Shown here: positions 19,710 to 30,592 of the stretch, one piece after another
Numbering within the stretch: the first letter of the stretch is position 1
Layout of the letters: every line of letters starts with the position of its first letter
Source of the DNA: Deltaproteobacteria bacterium
GTDB taxonomy: Bacteria > Desulfobacterota > Dissulfuribacteria > Dissulfuribacterales > QOAL01
Direction of reading: 5' to 3'
DNA length: 64,000 nt
Assembly: GCA_026995935.1 (NCBI GenBank)
Contig: JALWNK010000063.1
Coordinates: 1 to 64,000 of the forward strand
Position numbers and translations under genes: made by a program
The notes under the pieces: generated by a model
Databases searched by the model: none
What the model saw: only the letters and a program-made list of their open reading frames with translations
What the model was told of the DNA's origin: nothing

Positions 19710-22700
19710 ATGATTCGGAAACCGGCTAAGACCGCCACTTTGATGTGGACCCTTTTAGTTGGGTTGTTGCTGGCGCCACAGGTGGCCTTTTCCCATCCCG
19801 CAGTTCAACTGCTGGATAGAAACGGCAACCCAATTATTAACCAGCTAAATTCCAGCGACACCATTACGGCTGCAAATGGCTCTGTCTATAAGGCAGGCCC
19901 GGCCTATAGCCCCAGGCAGACGTGTGGAAAATGCCATGATTACGATGCTGTTACCAAGGCTTATCATTTTAGGGAAGGCGTTGGTAGAAATGGGGAGATA
20001 ATTAACGATCACTGGTCAGATATGGAAAATGATGGAACCCTCTATAAGTACCTTGCCAATGCCTACGGGCATCTTTTGAGTCCAGGGCAGCTCGGTGCAT
20101 GGTGACCTCCCTCTTACCGCCAGGTGGCGGCTAAGAGCGAAAGAGGAAGCCTGAAGGACCCGTTTACCACTGAAGGAAAACCCTACTTCTTTGATCAGGG
20201 TATGATGGACCAGATGGGCGTCTGCTACTCCTGTCATCCAGGTGGCGGCCCTGCAGAAGGAATTGTTCAATCAGATGGGACCGTTACCCCTTTTGATGAT
20301 TCATCTCTTACCCCTGTTCATAGCTATGACCGGGATTTTTATTCATACGGCCCCAATACCATTACCCAGGCCCTTCTAAGCCCTGGCACAATCTCTCAGA
20401 CCATGAGTGCACTGGGTGACCCAAAAAGGGTGAACTGGAACAAGTCTGGTGTCATGGAGGCAGACTGTCTTCTCTGTCACATAGACCCTGAAAATCCGTA
20501 TGCGCTTCATGCTGCAGATGGTCTTAGGGCCCAAGCATTCAGGCCAAGACTCATGATCTTTGCCGAAAGGCAAAATGGTTCTGTAACAAAAATATCACTT
20601 GGCATGCCGCTCACAGATGGCCTGGCCAATCAGTCAGTGCTCAATTACACGGATCCTGCCCAGAGAATGGGCAGGCCGACGGCCATGATGGCACTTGCAA
20701 AGCTTCCTGCAAAAAATGTAGGCGAGATGATGAAGATGTGGACTGATGGCCTCAAGCAGATGGAGGCGAACGGTTTAAGTCTTCCCTATGCCATATATGG
20801 TGAAAATGTACAGAAGATATGGGGCGCGCAGGGAATAAAACCGGAATATTGTGCAAATCCCAATGGGCCAGCAGATGAAATGCAAAGGCTCATGGCTTCC
20901 AGAAATGCCCTCAATTCAATGTTCCAGGGCTTTTTGAGCTATCTTAAAAATAATGGTCTTGTTCCACCTGAAACCACCATGGAACAGATGATGGCCATGT
21001 TTTTCAACGATTTCATCTTTGCCTATCAGATAAAGGACCAGATGGGTAATTTGCTACCTATTCCCATTGCACTAAGGGCATACGAGAGAGGCAAATTCTA
21101 TACGAATTGGGACAGTCCGGACGCATCTGTAAGGGACTATGTTCGTGCTCCTCTCATTGAAGGGGACAAAGACGGTATTCCGTACTCTGGAATGGTAGGT
21201 ATTGGCTGGGGTGCTACTATGTTTGCCATCCAGAAGTATATGCAGGGAGATTCAACCTATATGAAGCCAAACGGCCAGCCAGATGTGGCAAAGGTCATGA
21301 CTGACCTACAAAACGGCGTTATTCCTCCAAATGCAGTAATGCCAACACTCCACAACTATCTGCCAAACTTCTTTTATGTAATGCCTACAGCACAGCTCAT
21401 GGGTCTTGATTTCAATCAAGATGGAGCACCCATTTCATATGTTCAGTTAGTGAAGAGCGGTGACGAGTGGCAGGCCAAGGTGTACTGGAATGTGGCAGAT
21501 CTTGGTGACGGCTCCATCCACATGGAGATGTTTGGTGGTCAGGAGGATATTAACTCATACAAGTGGGTCAAGATCTGCGGACAGTGTCACGTTATGACAC
21601 AGGACCACGGAAACAGCGAGTGGACACGTGCAAGGCTGTACAATCTCGGTATGCCTGCCGACTGGGTCAAAAACGGCCATTTTGTTAACTGGACAGACAA
21701 TGAAGAGGCACCGGGATTTGATGTTCACATGTCCAGGAAGAAGATGGGGTGTGGCTCCTGTCACCTGAGGGAAGTTGGCAACCTGGAAGACAAGCATAAT
21801 TTCCGCAAGGGCACAGACACGGCTCACATGGTGAGAAACGATCTTGACAACAATCCCAAGCCAAAGACTTGCGAAAGTTGTCATGTGGGCGGTCAGGATC
21901 CAGAGGCGCCAAATCCCACCTCTGCCCACGAGGAGAAATTTGGGGAAAGCGCTGGCCGGCACCTTGCCGAAATAGCATGTCAGACTTGCCATGTGCCCTA
22001 CAGAAAGACGTGGCGCTTCAGGATGTTCGATGACACCTTGGGCTACTATGGCAACTTTGATAACCGCTTTGGATACAACATCCTTCCAGGAGGAGACGGC
22101 AGCATGATGGCCTTTCCTGGCCCCTATGCCCTCTCGCCTGTTTACGGCACCTCTCCTGGCTACGGCATACCTCACTTCCATATGGTTTCCCATCATATGG
22201 ATGCTGACGGAAGTGGTGTAGTGCCCATGGATTTCGTTTCCCAGATGGTTGATTATTTCAATTTCAACGGATCGTCAGATCCTGGGCAGATTGTAAACGG
22301 CATGCCTACCAACTTCTCCTTTGACTTCTGGAAGTATTTCTACCAGGTAAGTCTCATGCAGTATCAGCAGATGGGCGTGCCCTTGAGCTTTGATCCAAAT
22401 TACGATCACGAGGTATTTCCGCCGCTTTACTGGGCAAATGGGACAAATGGCTATCCGCAGATAGTCATTGGCAACCCCATTACCATCATGACATGGGTTG
22501 ATGTCAATCCTCAGCCCGACCACGACATGAGCGACATAGCCTACGGCGGAGCCAAGGTTCTTTATCTCAAGGAGATAAATGCTGCCATAAGGTCCTTTTT
22601 CCCGCCTGTACAGCTGGGCAAGGTGGATCCCATGACGCTTGCCATGATTCCGCCAAACGACCCCACTTTTGCCAAGAATCCCTATGTGGGCAAGATCGTG

Positions 22701-23729
22701 CTCAAGGATAGCGGGTACGTAATCTTTGACCACACTGGCGATATGTATCCCGATCTTTGGTGGCCAGAGGATGTAAAGGCTATGCAGCAGGCCCTTATCA
22801 AGGTACTTAAGGCGGAAGGAGAAACAAACCCAATGCCTGTAATATTCATTGCAGCCCACTATTTCTCCGACTCCCATGGTGTGCAGCCTGCTGAAAAGGC
22901 ACTTGGAGCAAAGAGCTGTTACGACTGCCATGGCGATTATAAAAAGGATCCTGGCGCGCACAGGGTAACCGACAGGGTAGTGGTTTACGGGCCCTGGGCA
23001 CCTCCATTCTTTACTGAGGAAAACAGGCTCCTGAGGTATGCCCCTGACGAGGTTCCTGCCGATGCGCCAATCTGGATGAAGAGGGCAGGTATGGTGCTTA
23101 ACAATCCAAACGGTCTTTTCGTTGTGGATGGAGAGGTTGCCTACATAGAACCTATCCAGGCAAATGGGCTGTCTGTTCTTGGTGCCAAAGAGGAAGATAT
23201 CCTTCATCTTAGCAAGCACCATGCAGAGGAACTCTTCTACATGGTTGCAGAAGGAACCGTTAAGGGTGAAGAGATAGAAGAGATCGACCCAGGTAAGCTC
23301 ACTCCTGAGGAGCGTGAAACAACCTATGTAAGGCAGGTTGTTAATAGTCCCTGGAATCAGAAGCTCTACTTCTACATCCCGCAGCAGTTAAAGCCTGAGA
23401 TAGCAGAATGCGGCTTCCAGCCAACCCAGGAACAGCTCTATCTTGAGGGCGAGGGAATGGCAGAAGGCTACGTCCTCAAACTGGGCTTTCATGAGGATGT
23501 AACCGAGTCCATGATTATCAGGTTGCCTTACAGCGGAGCAAACCCGGTGATAGTTACCAAGACCGCTGGCAGGAGCAGTTTTGTCAGGGATAAGAACGCA
23601 CAGATCCTTGATCAGACTGGCGGTTACGTCACGGTAAAGGTCAACCATGCAGGGGAATTTGCTGCCATAAACAGCCAGTTCCTCCTTGGTCCTAACGGGG
23701 AGCAGTGGCAGCCATTCCTCAAGGACTAG
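19710..23729 (+). CDS. octaheme c-type cytochrome, candidate selenoprotein (in-frame TGA at 20103-20105 read as Sec)
   Basis: ORFs 19668-20105 and 20124-23729 are in the same frame, separated only by TGA. The signal peptide and first heme (CGKCH) are upstream and seven further CXXCH are downstream. A SECIS-like hairpin follows the TGA. RBS AGGAGG precedes ATG 19710. Confidence 0.85.
20112..20136 (+). promoter_or_regulatory. candidate bacterial SECIS element (octaheme cytochrome mRNA)
   Basis: TCTTA-CCGCC [AGGT] GGCGG-C-TAAGA: 10 bp with one bulged C; G is the second nucleotide of the 4-nt loop; 17 nt lie between TGA and that G. Confidence 0.75.
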
Positions 23730-23761
23730 ACGGTCCAGCTCGTTAGCTAAAAGGTAATAAC

Positions 23762-23796
23762 AAAGGGCGGGATAAATTCCCGCCCTTTTATTTTCT
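23762..23796 (+). terminator. rho-independent terminator after octaheme cytochrome
   Basis: AAAGGGCGGG-ATAAATT-CCCGCCCTTT perfect 10-bp stem followed by TATTTT. Confidence 0.85.
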
Positions 23797-23833
23797 ATTG
23801 CTGTAAATGTAGGACAAAGTTTGATGAACTACC

Positions 23834-24118
23834 CTATTTCTTCTTCGCAGACAGATACTCCACCAGGAATCCTATTTCCTCATGGTCAATTTCCGCTCCG
23901 TGTCTTTTCATGCGCTCTATTATGTCTTGCCATTCTGCCTTGCTTCTCTTGTATGCGTAAATTCTCTTTGTTGAATGGCATTTGGTGCATTTTTTATTAA
24001 TGATTCGGGTTCCCTTGTCTGTGCCTGAACACGCCGTAAAGAGCGCAGTAAAGGCAAACATAAGGAATGCGGCCACAGTCCATAAAAAAGAGGCATTTGT
24101 CTTTTTTCCGTGTATCAT
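23834..24118 (-). CDS. small monoheme cytochrome c lipoprotein
   Basis: Lipobox-like ALFTAC; single CTKCH. Confidence 0.75.
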   Translation of the reverse strand: MIHGKKTNASFLWTVAAFLMFAFTALFTACSGTDKGTRIINKKCTKCHSTKRIYAYKRSKAEWQDIIERMKRHGAEIDHEEIGFLVEYLSAKKK

Positions 24119-24248
24119 TACAAGCTTCTCCTGTTTGGGATGTTAAAGATCTTGATCGGTTTAAAGTTGTGTCCTTGTGGTTAGGATTGTATTTTTTATT
24201 TTAATTATACACTTCATTTTTTCTGAAACGGTGTAGGAGGATTCATAC

Positions 24249-24704
24249 ATGAAATTTTTTGAGGAATGGCATCTTCTTGGCTGGTATGAGAGGTTTGAAA
24301 AGATTGTCTGTATCATTTTGTCCCTAATGGTGGCACTTGTCATACTTTGCGCACTTTACAAGCTGGGTTTTCACCTGTTTCATCTCCTTGTAACCCATGG
24401 CGTTGACCCCTTGGATCACAAGGCATTTAAGGCCATTTTTGGAATGATCATGATACTCCTTATAGCGCTTGAGTTTAAACACTCCATAGTAAAGGTTATA
24501 GAGAAGGATCAAGGCATTGTTCAGGTGAAAACCGTCCTGCTCATAGCCATTCTTGCCATAAGCAGGAAGATGATCATCCTTGATACTAAGGCCATGTCGC
24601 CCCTTACCATTTTTGCCCTGGCTGCCGTGTTGCTATCTTTAGGGGCAGTTTACTGGCTCATGAGGGAAAGGGATGACAGGATACTTGGAATCAAGGAGTC
24701 CTGA
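24249..24704 (+). CDS. phosphate-starvation-inducible PsiE family membrane protein
   Basis: Four hydrophobic segments; ALEFKHSIVKVIEKDQGIVQVKTVLLIAILAISRKMIILD. Confidence 0.8.
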   Translation: MKFFEEWHLLGWYERFEKIVCIILSLMVALVILCALYKLGFHLFHLLVTHGVDPLDHKAFKAIFGMIMILLIALEFKHSIVKVIEKDQGIVQVKTVLLIAILAISRKMIILDTKAMSPLTIFALAAVLLSLGAVYWLMRERDDRILGIKES

Positions 24705-24722
24705 CGCGAAGAAGGCCAGTAA

Positions 24723-25238
24723 TCAGGCCTCTTTTAACCCTTTTAAGGTCTTTACAACCTCCTTCATGAAAAGGGGGATGTCGCTGGGCTGCCTGGAAGT
24801 TATGATATTACCGTCAACTACCACAGGGCTATTTTCATATATGGCCCCAGCCTCCTGGAGCTTGTCTGAGACCTTGTGGTAGCAAGTGGCCTTCCTCCCT
24901 TTCAGTATTCCGGCAGATGCCAGAAGCAAGGGGCCATGGCATATTGCAGCAATTGGCCTTTGAAGCCTGGCAAACTCCTGCACGAATTTTACAATGGCGT
25001 CATGCATGGCAAGCTTTTCTGCCACCTTACCCCCGGGAATAAAGAGGGCATCAAAGGCCTCTGGCTCCGCCTCGTCTATGGCTAGGTTCGCACTTACTGG
25101 ATACCCCCTTTTGCCCTTAACCTCGCCCCAGTCAGGTGCTGCTATATCTACTTGGAATCCCTCTTCTTCGAACCTGTACTTTGGGCATAAAAGTTCAGAA
25201 TCCTCAAAGCCCTGGCCAGTTATAAAAAGAATTCGCAT
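24723..25238 (-). CDS. DJ-1/PfpI family protein
   Basis: MRILFITGQGFEDSELLCPKYRFEEEGFQVDIAAPDWGEVKGKRGYPV; AICHGPLLLASAGILKGRKATCY. Confidence 0.9.
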   Translation of the reverse strand: MRILFITGQGFEDSELLCPKYRFEEEGFQVDIAAPDWGEVKGKRGYPVSANLAIDEAEPEAFDALFIPGGKVAEKLAMHDAIVKFVQEFARLQRPIAAICHGPLLLASAGILKGRKATCYHKVSDKLQEAGAIYENSPVVVDGNIITSRQPSDIPLFMKEVVKTLKGLKEA

Positions 25239-25262
25239 GGTTTCCTCCTTTCTTTTCAAAAT

Positions 25263-27680
25263 CTACCTGACACACCTTGAACCCGCGGTGCTGCTTCCCC
25301 TTTTCCCTTTCATTTTCCTAAAGGCAATTCGGGCTGCCTGGTCCACCTTTGATATCAGGTGAAACTTAAGTTGATGCCTTATCTGTTCCGGAAGTTCATC
25401 CAGATCCATGTTGTTCCTTTTAGGCAAGATAATCTCCTTTATTCCTGCCCGGTGGGCAGCAAGGACCTTTTCCTTTATGCCTCCAACAGGGAGAACCAGC
25501 CCCCTCAGCGTTATCTCACCTGTCATGGCAACATCAGGTCTGACAGGTTTGTCTGTAAAAAGAGATATAAGGGCTATGGCAATGGTTATTCCTGCAGAAG
25601 GCCCATCCTTTGGGATGGCCCCGGCAGGGACGTGCACATGTATGTCCTCGGTCTTAAAGACCTCTTCGGGTATGCCGTAGGCACAGGCCTTGGATTTTAC
25701 GTAGCTTAGAGCCGTCTGGGCAGATTCCTTCATGACATCTCCCAATTGCCCGGTCAAGGTGAGCTTTCCACTTCCTGGCATCTTGGTGGCCTCAACAAAG
25801 AGGATGTCACCGCCCACAGGGGTCCAGGCAAGCCCGGTGGCCACCCCTGGAACAGAGGTCCGTTCCGCAACATCTGGCAGGTATTTGGGCTTACCAAGAA
25901 ACTCCTCGAGATTTTTAACCTTTACCGTAACCTTTTCCTGGTGCCCCTGGGCCACCATCCTGGCAACGGCCCTGCATATGGAGCCGATTTGCCTTTCAAG
26001 GTTTCTGACCCCCGCTTCCCTTGTGTACTCAGAGATTATTCTGGTAAGGGCCCTCTTGTCTATGGAAAGGTTCTTTTTTGTAAGGCCGTGGGCCTCCAGT
26101 TGTCTCGGAATGAGATAGCGCCTTGCTATCTCAATCTTGTCTTCAAGGGTGTAACCAGACAGTTCAAGGACCTCCATCCTGTCAAGGAGCGGAGGTGGGA
26201 TGGTCTCGAGCATGTTTGCAGTGGCAATGAAGATCACCCTTGAAAGGTCAAATTCCACGCCAAGGTAGTGATCCGTGAACTTGGAATTCTGTTCTGGATC
26301 CAGCACCTCAAGGAGTGCAGATGCAGGGTCTCCTCGAAAGTCGGTTCCAACCTTGTCTATCTCATCAAGCATAATGACAGGGTTGTTAACCCCCACCTTT
26401 CTCAGGCCCTGGATTATTCTACCAGGCATGGCCCCAATGTAGGTCCTGCGGTGCCCTCTGATTTCCGCCTCGTCTCGTACGCCTCCAAGGGCTATCCTGT
26501 GAAACTTTCTGCCAATGGCCCTGGCAATGGATTTACCAAGGGAGGTCTTGCCCGTGCCCGGGGGACCAACAAAGCAGAGTATCGGACCCTTAGCATCAGG
26601 CTTGAGTTTTCTAACTGCCAGGTACTCGATTATCCTCTTTTTTATCTTTTCAAGGTCATAGTGATCCTGGTTGAGTACCCGTTCTGCACGGTCAAGATCC
26701 AGGTTATCCTCGGTGGATTCGCTCCACGGAAGCTCAAGTATCCAGTCAAGGTATGTCCGTGCCACAGTGTATTCAGAAGAGGACGGATGCATCCGGGCAA
26801 GCCTTTCAAGCTCCCTTTCTGCCTCCTTCCTGGCCTCTTCAGGAAGCTCCTTTGCCTTGAGTTTTTCCCTGAGCTCTTCGATCTCATCAGGTTGTTCCTC
26901 AGATTCACCTAGCTCCTTCTTTATGGCCTTGAGCTGCTCCCTAAGGAAGTATTCACGCTGGCTCTTATCAACCTGATCCCTTACCTGGCTCTGGATCTTG
27001 TGGCCGAGCTCCAGTATCTCTATCTGTTCTGACAGGATTTTAAGGGCCTTCTCCAGCCTTTTCATAACGTCAAGTTCCTCTAAAATCTCCTGTTTCTGGG
27101 CTGGAGATACGTTCAAGTGGCTGATGACAATGTCTGCAAGAACGCCAGGATCGTCTACGCTCATGACTATGGAGCGCAGTTCTCCTGGAAGGTTTGGGGA
27201 CAGGTCAAGTATCCTGGAAAAGGCCTGCCTGATGTTGACCACCATGGCCTCTAGGGCCATGCTAGGCTTCACCTTATCCTGCACTGCCTCAACTCGTGCC
27301 TTTATGTAAGGCGTTGTGGATGTGATCTCCTTTATCCTGACCCTGGTGATCCCCTGGACCACGAGACGGGCGTGGCCCTGTTCATTCTTGGCCATCCTCA
27401 GGATAAGCCCCATGGTGCCTATATTGTTGAGTTTTTCAGGAATCTCTTCCTCGGATTCAACAGGCCCTGCCACGGAGACCACTGCGATGGTCCTGTCCGA
27501 GGCCAGGGCATCGTCTATCATCCTTACCAGATTAGGTGGCTCAACTATCCAGGGGACCACCATGTGCGGAAAGAGCACAACGTCCTTACTGGGCAGAATG
27601 GGCAACTCCCTTATGGTGTTTGGGTGCTCCTGCTGCAGTTTTTGGGTATCCTGTATCTTTATTTCTGTATTCTCGCTCAT
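25263..27680 (-). CDS. lon: ATP-dependent protease La
   Basis: [62 protein letters not shown]. Confidence 0.98.
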   Translation of the reverse strand: MSENTEIKIQDTQKLQQEHPNTIRELPILPSKDVVLFPHMVVPWIVEPPNLVRMIDDALASDRTIAVVSVAGPVESEEEIPEKLNNIGTMGLILRMAKNEQGHARLVVQGITRVRIKEITSTTPYIKARVEAVQDKVKPSMALEAMVVNIRQAFSRILDLSPNLPGELRSIVMSVDDPGVLADIVISHLNVSPAQKQEILEELDVMKRLEKALKILSEQIEILELGHKIQSQVRDQVDKSQREYFLREQLKAIKKELGESEEQPDEIEELREKLKAKELPEEARKEAERELERLARMHPSSSEYTVARTYLDWILELPWSESTEDNLDLDRAERVLNQDHYDLEKIKKRIIEYLAVRKLKPDAKGPILCFVGPPGTGKTSLGKSIARAIGRKFHRIALGGVRDEAEIRGHRRTYIGAMPGRIIQGLRKVGVNNPVIMLDEIDKVGTDFRGDPASALLEVLDPEQNSKFTDHYLGVEFDLSRVIFIATANMLETIPPPLLDRMEVLELSGYTLEDKIEIARRYLIPRQLEAHGLTKKNLSIDKRALTRIISEYTREAGVRNLERQIGSICRAVARMVAQGHQEKVTVKVKNLEEFLGKPKYLPDVAERTSVPGVATGLAWTPVGGDILFVEATKMPGSGKLTLTGQLGDVMKESAQTALSYVKSKACAYGIPEEVFKTEDIHVHVPAGAIPKDGPSAGITIAIALISLFTDKPVRPDVAMTGEITLRGLVLPVGGIKEKVLAAHRAGIKEIILPKRNNMDLDELPEQIRHQLKFHLISKVDQAARIAFRKMKGKRGSSTAGSRCVR

Positions 27681-27704
27681 AGTCGCTCCTGATTTACTGA
27701 CCCT

Positions 27705-28139
27705 TTATTTTATCTTTATCTGCATCTTGTCTTTTTCTCTTTTTTTAAAACGAACAAGGAGCAGGCCATTATCCATTTTTGCCATTATCTGTTCGGCCTT
27801 AACAGGAAGTGGAATTCTGATTACCCTTTCAAAGGGGCCGTATTCCACTTCCATCTGAAAAAATCTCTTTTTCTTTATTGTCAGGGGGGGTCTCCTGTTG
27901 CCTGACATCCTCAAAAATTGGCCCTCCAGCACGAGCTCAAGGCTTTCAGAGTCAACGCCTGCAAGGTCTGCAACCACGTAAATACAAGAGGAGTCAGCAT
28001 AGATATCTATGGCCGGAATCCAGCCCCCGCTGGAGGTCATGGCGCCGTAGGGGATACGAAAAAGCTCATTCATGATCTCGTCAAATTCCCTACGAAGCTT
28101 GTCTATTTCCTTGGATATTCCGATCTTGATTACTGGCAT
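27705..28139 (-). CDS. Hsp20/alpha-crystallin family small heat shock protein
   Basis: 144 aa alpha-crystallin-like fold pattern; PAIDIYADSSCIYVVADLAGVDSESLELVLEGQFLRMSGNRR. Confidence 0.85.
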   Translation of the reverse strand: MPVIKIGISKEIDKLRREFDEIMNELFRIPYGAMTSSGGWIPAIDIYADSSCIYVVADLAGVDSESLELVLEGQFLRMSGNRRPPLTIKKKRFFQMEVEYGPFERVIRIPLPVKAEQIMAKMDNGLLLVRFKKREKDKMQIKIK

Positions 28140-28405
28140 AATTCCCAGATCCTTTCCTGTTTATAAAAATTTTCTAACCCTCCCTGAAAAGACCACATGA
28201 AAGATGGCATGTTAAAACGAAATAAAGGGACAGAATTTATTTTGGATTAAAATAGTTACGCTGCTCTCGTGATGCAAGGAGATGCATATCAAAAAATGGG
28301 CTTAACATCTTGACTTTTTTGGGGAGATGGTTTTAAAAGGCATATCCAATTCCTCCTTGCCCTGTATGGCGCAGGGCCAGAGAATAGACCGAAAGGGGGC
28401 AATTT

Positions 28406-28810
28406 ATGAAATTGCGACATTACGAAGCCATGTTCCTTCTTCACCCTGATCTCAGCACCGAGGACAGGGAAAGTGCAGTTGAAAAATTCTCCAACATCAT
28501 CAAGAACGACGGGGGCCAGATTGTAAATATAGATCAGTGGCCTCTGAGAAAACTCGCCTACAAGGTCCAAAAGCAGACTCAAGGTTATTACATTGTGATG
28601 GACTTCGGCGCCCCTGGAAGCGCCATTGAGGAGCTCACCAGGAATTTCAGGCTTGACGAAGGCGTAATGAAGTTCATGACATCAAAGCTCAACGACGAGT
28701 TCGACCCGGTAGAGGCTGCCAAAAAATACACACAGAAGCCTTCAGAGGAAAGCGCCGGCGAGGCCGAAAAGGAAACCCAAGAGGCTGGGTCAGAAGGGAA
28801 GGAGGAATAA
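28406..28810 (+). CDS. rpsF: 30S ribosomal protein S6
   Basis: MKLRHYEAMFLLHPDLSTEDRE; KLAYKVQKQTQGYYIVMDF. Confidence 0.97.
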   Translation: MKLRHYEAMFLLHPDLSTEDRESAVEKFSNIIKNDGGQIVNIDQWPLRKLAYKVQKQTQGYYIVMDFGAPGSAIEELTRNFRLDEGVMKFMTSKLNDEFDPVEAAKKYTQKPSEESAGEAEKETQEAGSEGKEE

Positions 28811-29074
28811 ATGCAACGTCCGCAGCAAAACAGATACAAACGCCGCAGAATATATGTAAGAAGGAAGGTCTGCCGGTTCTGTGCAGACAAATCCCTTGTG
28901 GCAGACTATAAGCAGCCTGAGCTTCTTAAGGGGTTCATAACGGAAAGGGGCAAGATACTCCCAAGGCGCGTTACAGGAACATGTGCCAAGCACCAGAGGC
29001 GGCTTACAAACGCCATCAAAAAGGCACGTATCATGGCGCTTTTACCCTTTACTTCCGGCCACGCCATTGAGTAA
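28811..29074 (+). CDS. rpsR: 30S ribosomal protein S18
   Basis: [39 protein letters not shown]. Confidence 0.97.
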   Translation: MQRPQQNRYKRRRIYVRRKVCRFCADKSLVADYKQPELLKGFITERGKILPRRVTGTCAKHQRRLTNAIKKARIMALLPFTSGHAIE

Positions 29075-29088
29075 ATCTGCCTGATGGC

Positions 29089-30075
29089 GTGAATTCCAAT
29101 CCCTTAAGAGGCAGAGAGCCGGCTAAGGGCGCGCCCTTGAAAGACATCCTGGTTGGTATTGGCGCACTCTTAGTTCCGTCTCTTCTGCCTTCATTAAATT
29201 CCATTCTCCAGCTATTTATGCCGGGGGCAAGTGCTGCTTTTTTTAATTTTGGCAATATAAGGCGCAGCCTTCTCCTCTTATTCGCAGTCTACATTGGGGC
29301 AAGCCTTCTGTTCCTGGCAGCCGGTATGGCGGCATCCTTGCTTATACTTGCCCAGGCAGTTGTTATCTGTGGGGTCCTCCTCGTCTCCCTTTGGAAGGGA
29401 GTGGAGGCCCCCAAAACGGTTATCGTCATGACTCTTGCCATATTGGCAATGTCCCTTGTGGTCATGGGCGCGGCTTCAGGCTGGAGGTTTCATGACGTAT
29501 ACATGAAGATGGTTTCATCCATGACATCTGAGTATGACAAGGCCGTTGAGTTATATAAGAAGAACGCAGGCAACCAGCTTCCCGTTCAGCTTGAGGAAAT
29601 AATTTCCCAGGTAAAGCAGACCCTTGTCTCCTACTTTCCAGGAATAGTGTGCAGCTTTTTCGTGTTTCTCGGTCTTTCAAACACGTTGGTGTTTGTAAAG
29701 ATGAACCAGGCAAGGCAGAAAACACAAAACCTTGCGCCAGAGTTCCACCAGTGGCGTATGCCGTGGCCGTTGGTTTGGTTGTTTATCCTGTTCGGATTCA
29801 TGGCCCTTTTGCCCACAACGCCCTGGAATCTTGCGGGAAAGAACGGGGTGCTGGTGGTAAGTGTGTTTTATCTGATTCAGGGCTTTTCTATTATGCAATT
29901 TTTCTTTAAAGTAATGCAAACTCCTGTCTATGTGCGTTACCTTGTTTATGCATTAATAGGTATTCAGTGGTACGGTTTGCTGTTGGTTGTCCTTACCGGA
30001 CTTATGGACAACTGGTTCGACTTCAGGGGGCGTCTGGAGGCCAGGATGTCTTCCAAGGGAGACGACCAGGAGTGA
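29089..30075 (+). CDS. DUF2232 multi-TM membrane protein
   Basis: YybS-like position between rpsR and rplI; multiple TM helices. Confidence 0.8.
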   Translation: MNSNPLRGREPAKGAPLKDILVGIGALLVPSLLPSLNSILQLFMPGASAAFFNFGNIRRSLLLLFAVYIGASLLFLAAGMAASLLILAQAVVICGVLLVSLWKGVEAPKTVIVMTLAILAMSLVVMGAASGWRFHDVYMKMVSSMTSEYDKAVELYKKNAGNQLPVQLEEIISQVKQTLVSYFPGIVCSFFVFLGLSNTLVFVKMNQARQKTQNLAPEFHQWRMPWPLVWLFILFGFMALLPTTPWNLAGKNGVLVVSVFYLIQGFSIMQFFFKVMQTPVYVRYLVYALIGIQWYGLLLVVLTGLMDNWFDFRGRLEARMSSKGDDQE

Positions 30076-30136
30076 AGCTGAGGCCTTAGGCCTTAAGCAA
30101 AAAAATAAAGACTATGGTTTTTGGAGGATAACAGTC

Positions 30137-30580
30137 ATGGAAGTAATCTTGAATGAGAGTATAGAAAGCCTTGGCAAGGCCGGGGATATTGTTAACGTCT
30201 CAGACGGTTATGCTAGAAACTATCTGATACCTAAGGGAATCGCCATTGTTGCCAACAAGAAAAATCTGGTACAGATTGAAAAACAGCGTGCCGCCATCCT
30301 GGAACGGGCAGCCAAGGTCCGCCAGGAGTATGAGGCCCTTGCAGAGCAGCTTTCAAAGCTTGATATAGAGATACCTGTCAAGGTAGGTGAGGAGGAAAAG
30401 CTTTATGGCTCTGTCACTTCCATGGACATAGCCAGGGCCATTGAAGAGAAGGGCTATCAGGTGGACAGAAAGAAGATCGTTCTTCCAGAGCCCATAAAGG
30501 CCCTTGGTGAGTACGAGATTCCCGTAAAGCTTAGCCCGGATGTTACTGCCACCGTGAAGGTGAGGGTAGTATCCTCCTAG
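30137..30580 (+). CDS. rplI: 50S ribosomal protein L9
   Basis: MEVILNESIESLGKAGDIVNVSDGYARNYLIPKGIA; provided ORF start trimmed to 30137. Confidence 0.97.
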   Translation: MEVILNESIESLGKAGDIVNVSDGYARNYLIPKGIAIVANKKNLVQIEKQRAAILERAAKVRQEYEALAEQLSKLDIEIPVKVGEEEKLYGSVTSMDIARAIEEKGYQVDRKKIVLPEPIKALGEYEIPVKLSPDVTATVKVRVVSS

Positions 30581-30592
30581 AATGCATCTGCA

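Noticed and set aside
21555-23222. Long minus-strand ORFs (213 and 315 aa) opposite the octaheme cytochrome
   Set aside because: Antisense shadows of a CXXCH-bearing gene; no domain signal.
20124-23729. Independent 1201-aa gene starting at GTG 20124
   Set aside because: Start lies inside the predicted SECIS loop, has no RBS or signal peptide, yet the protein carries heme motifs that require export; the upstream same-frame ORF supplies both.
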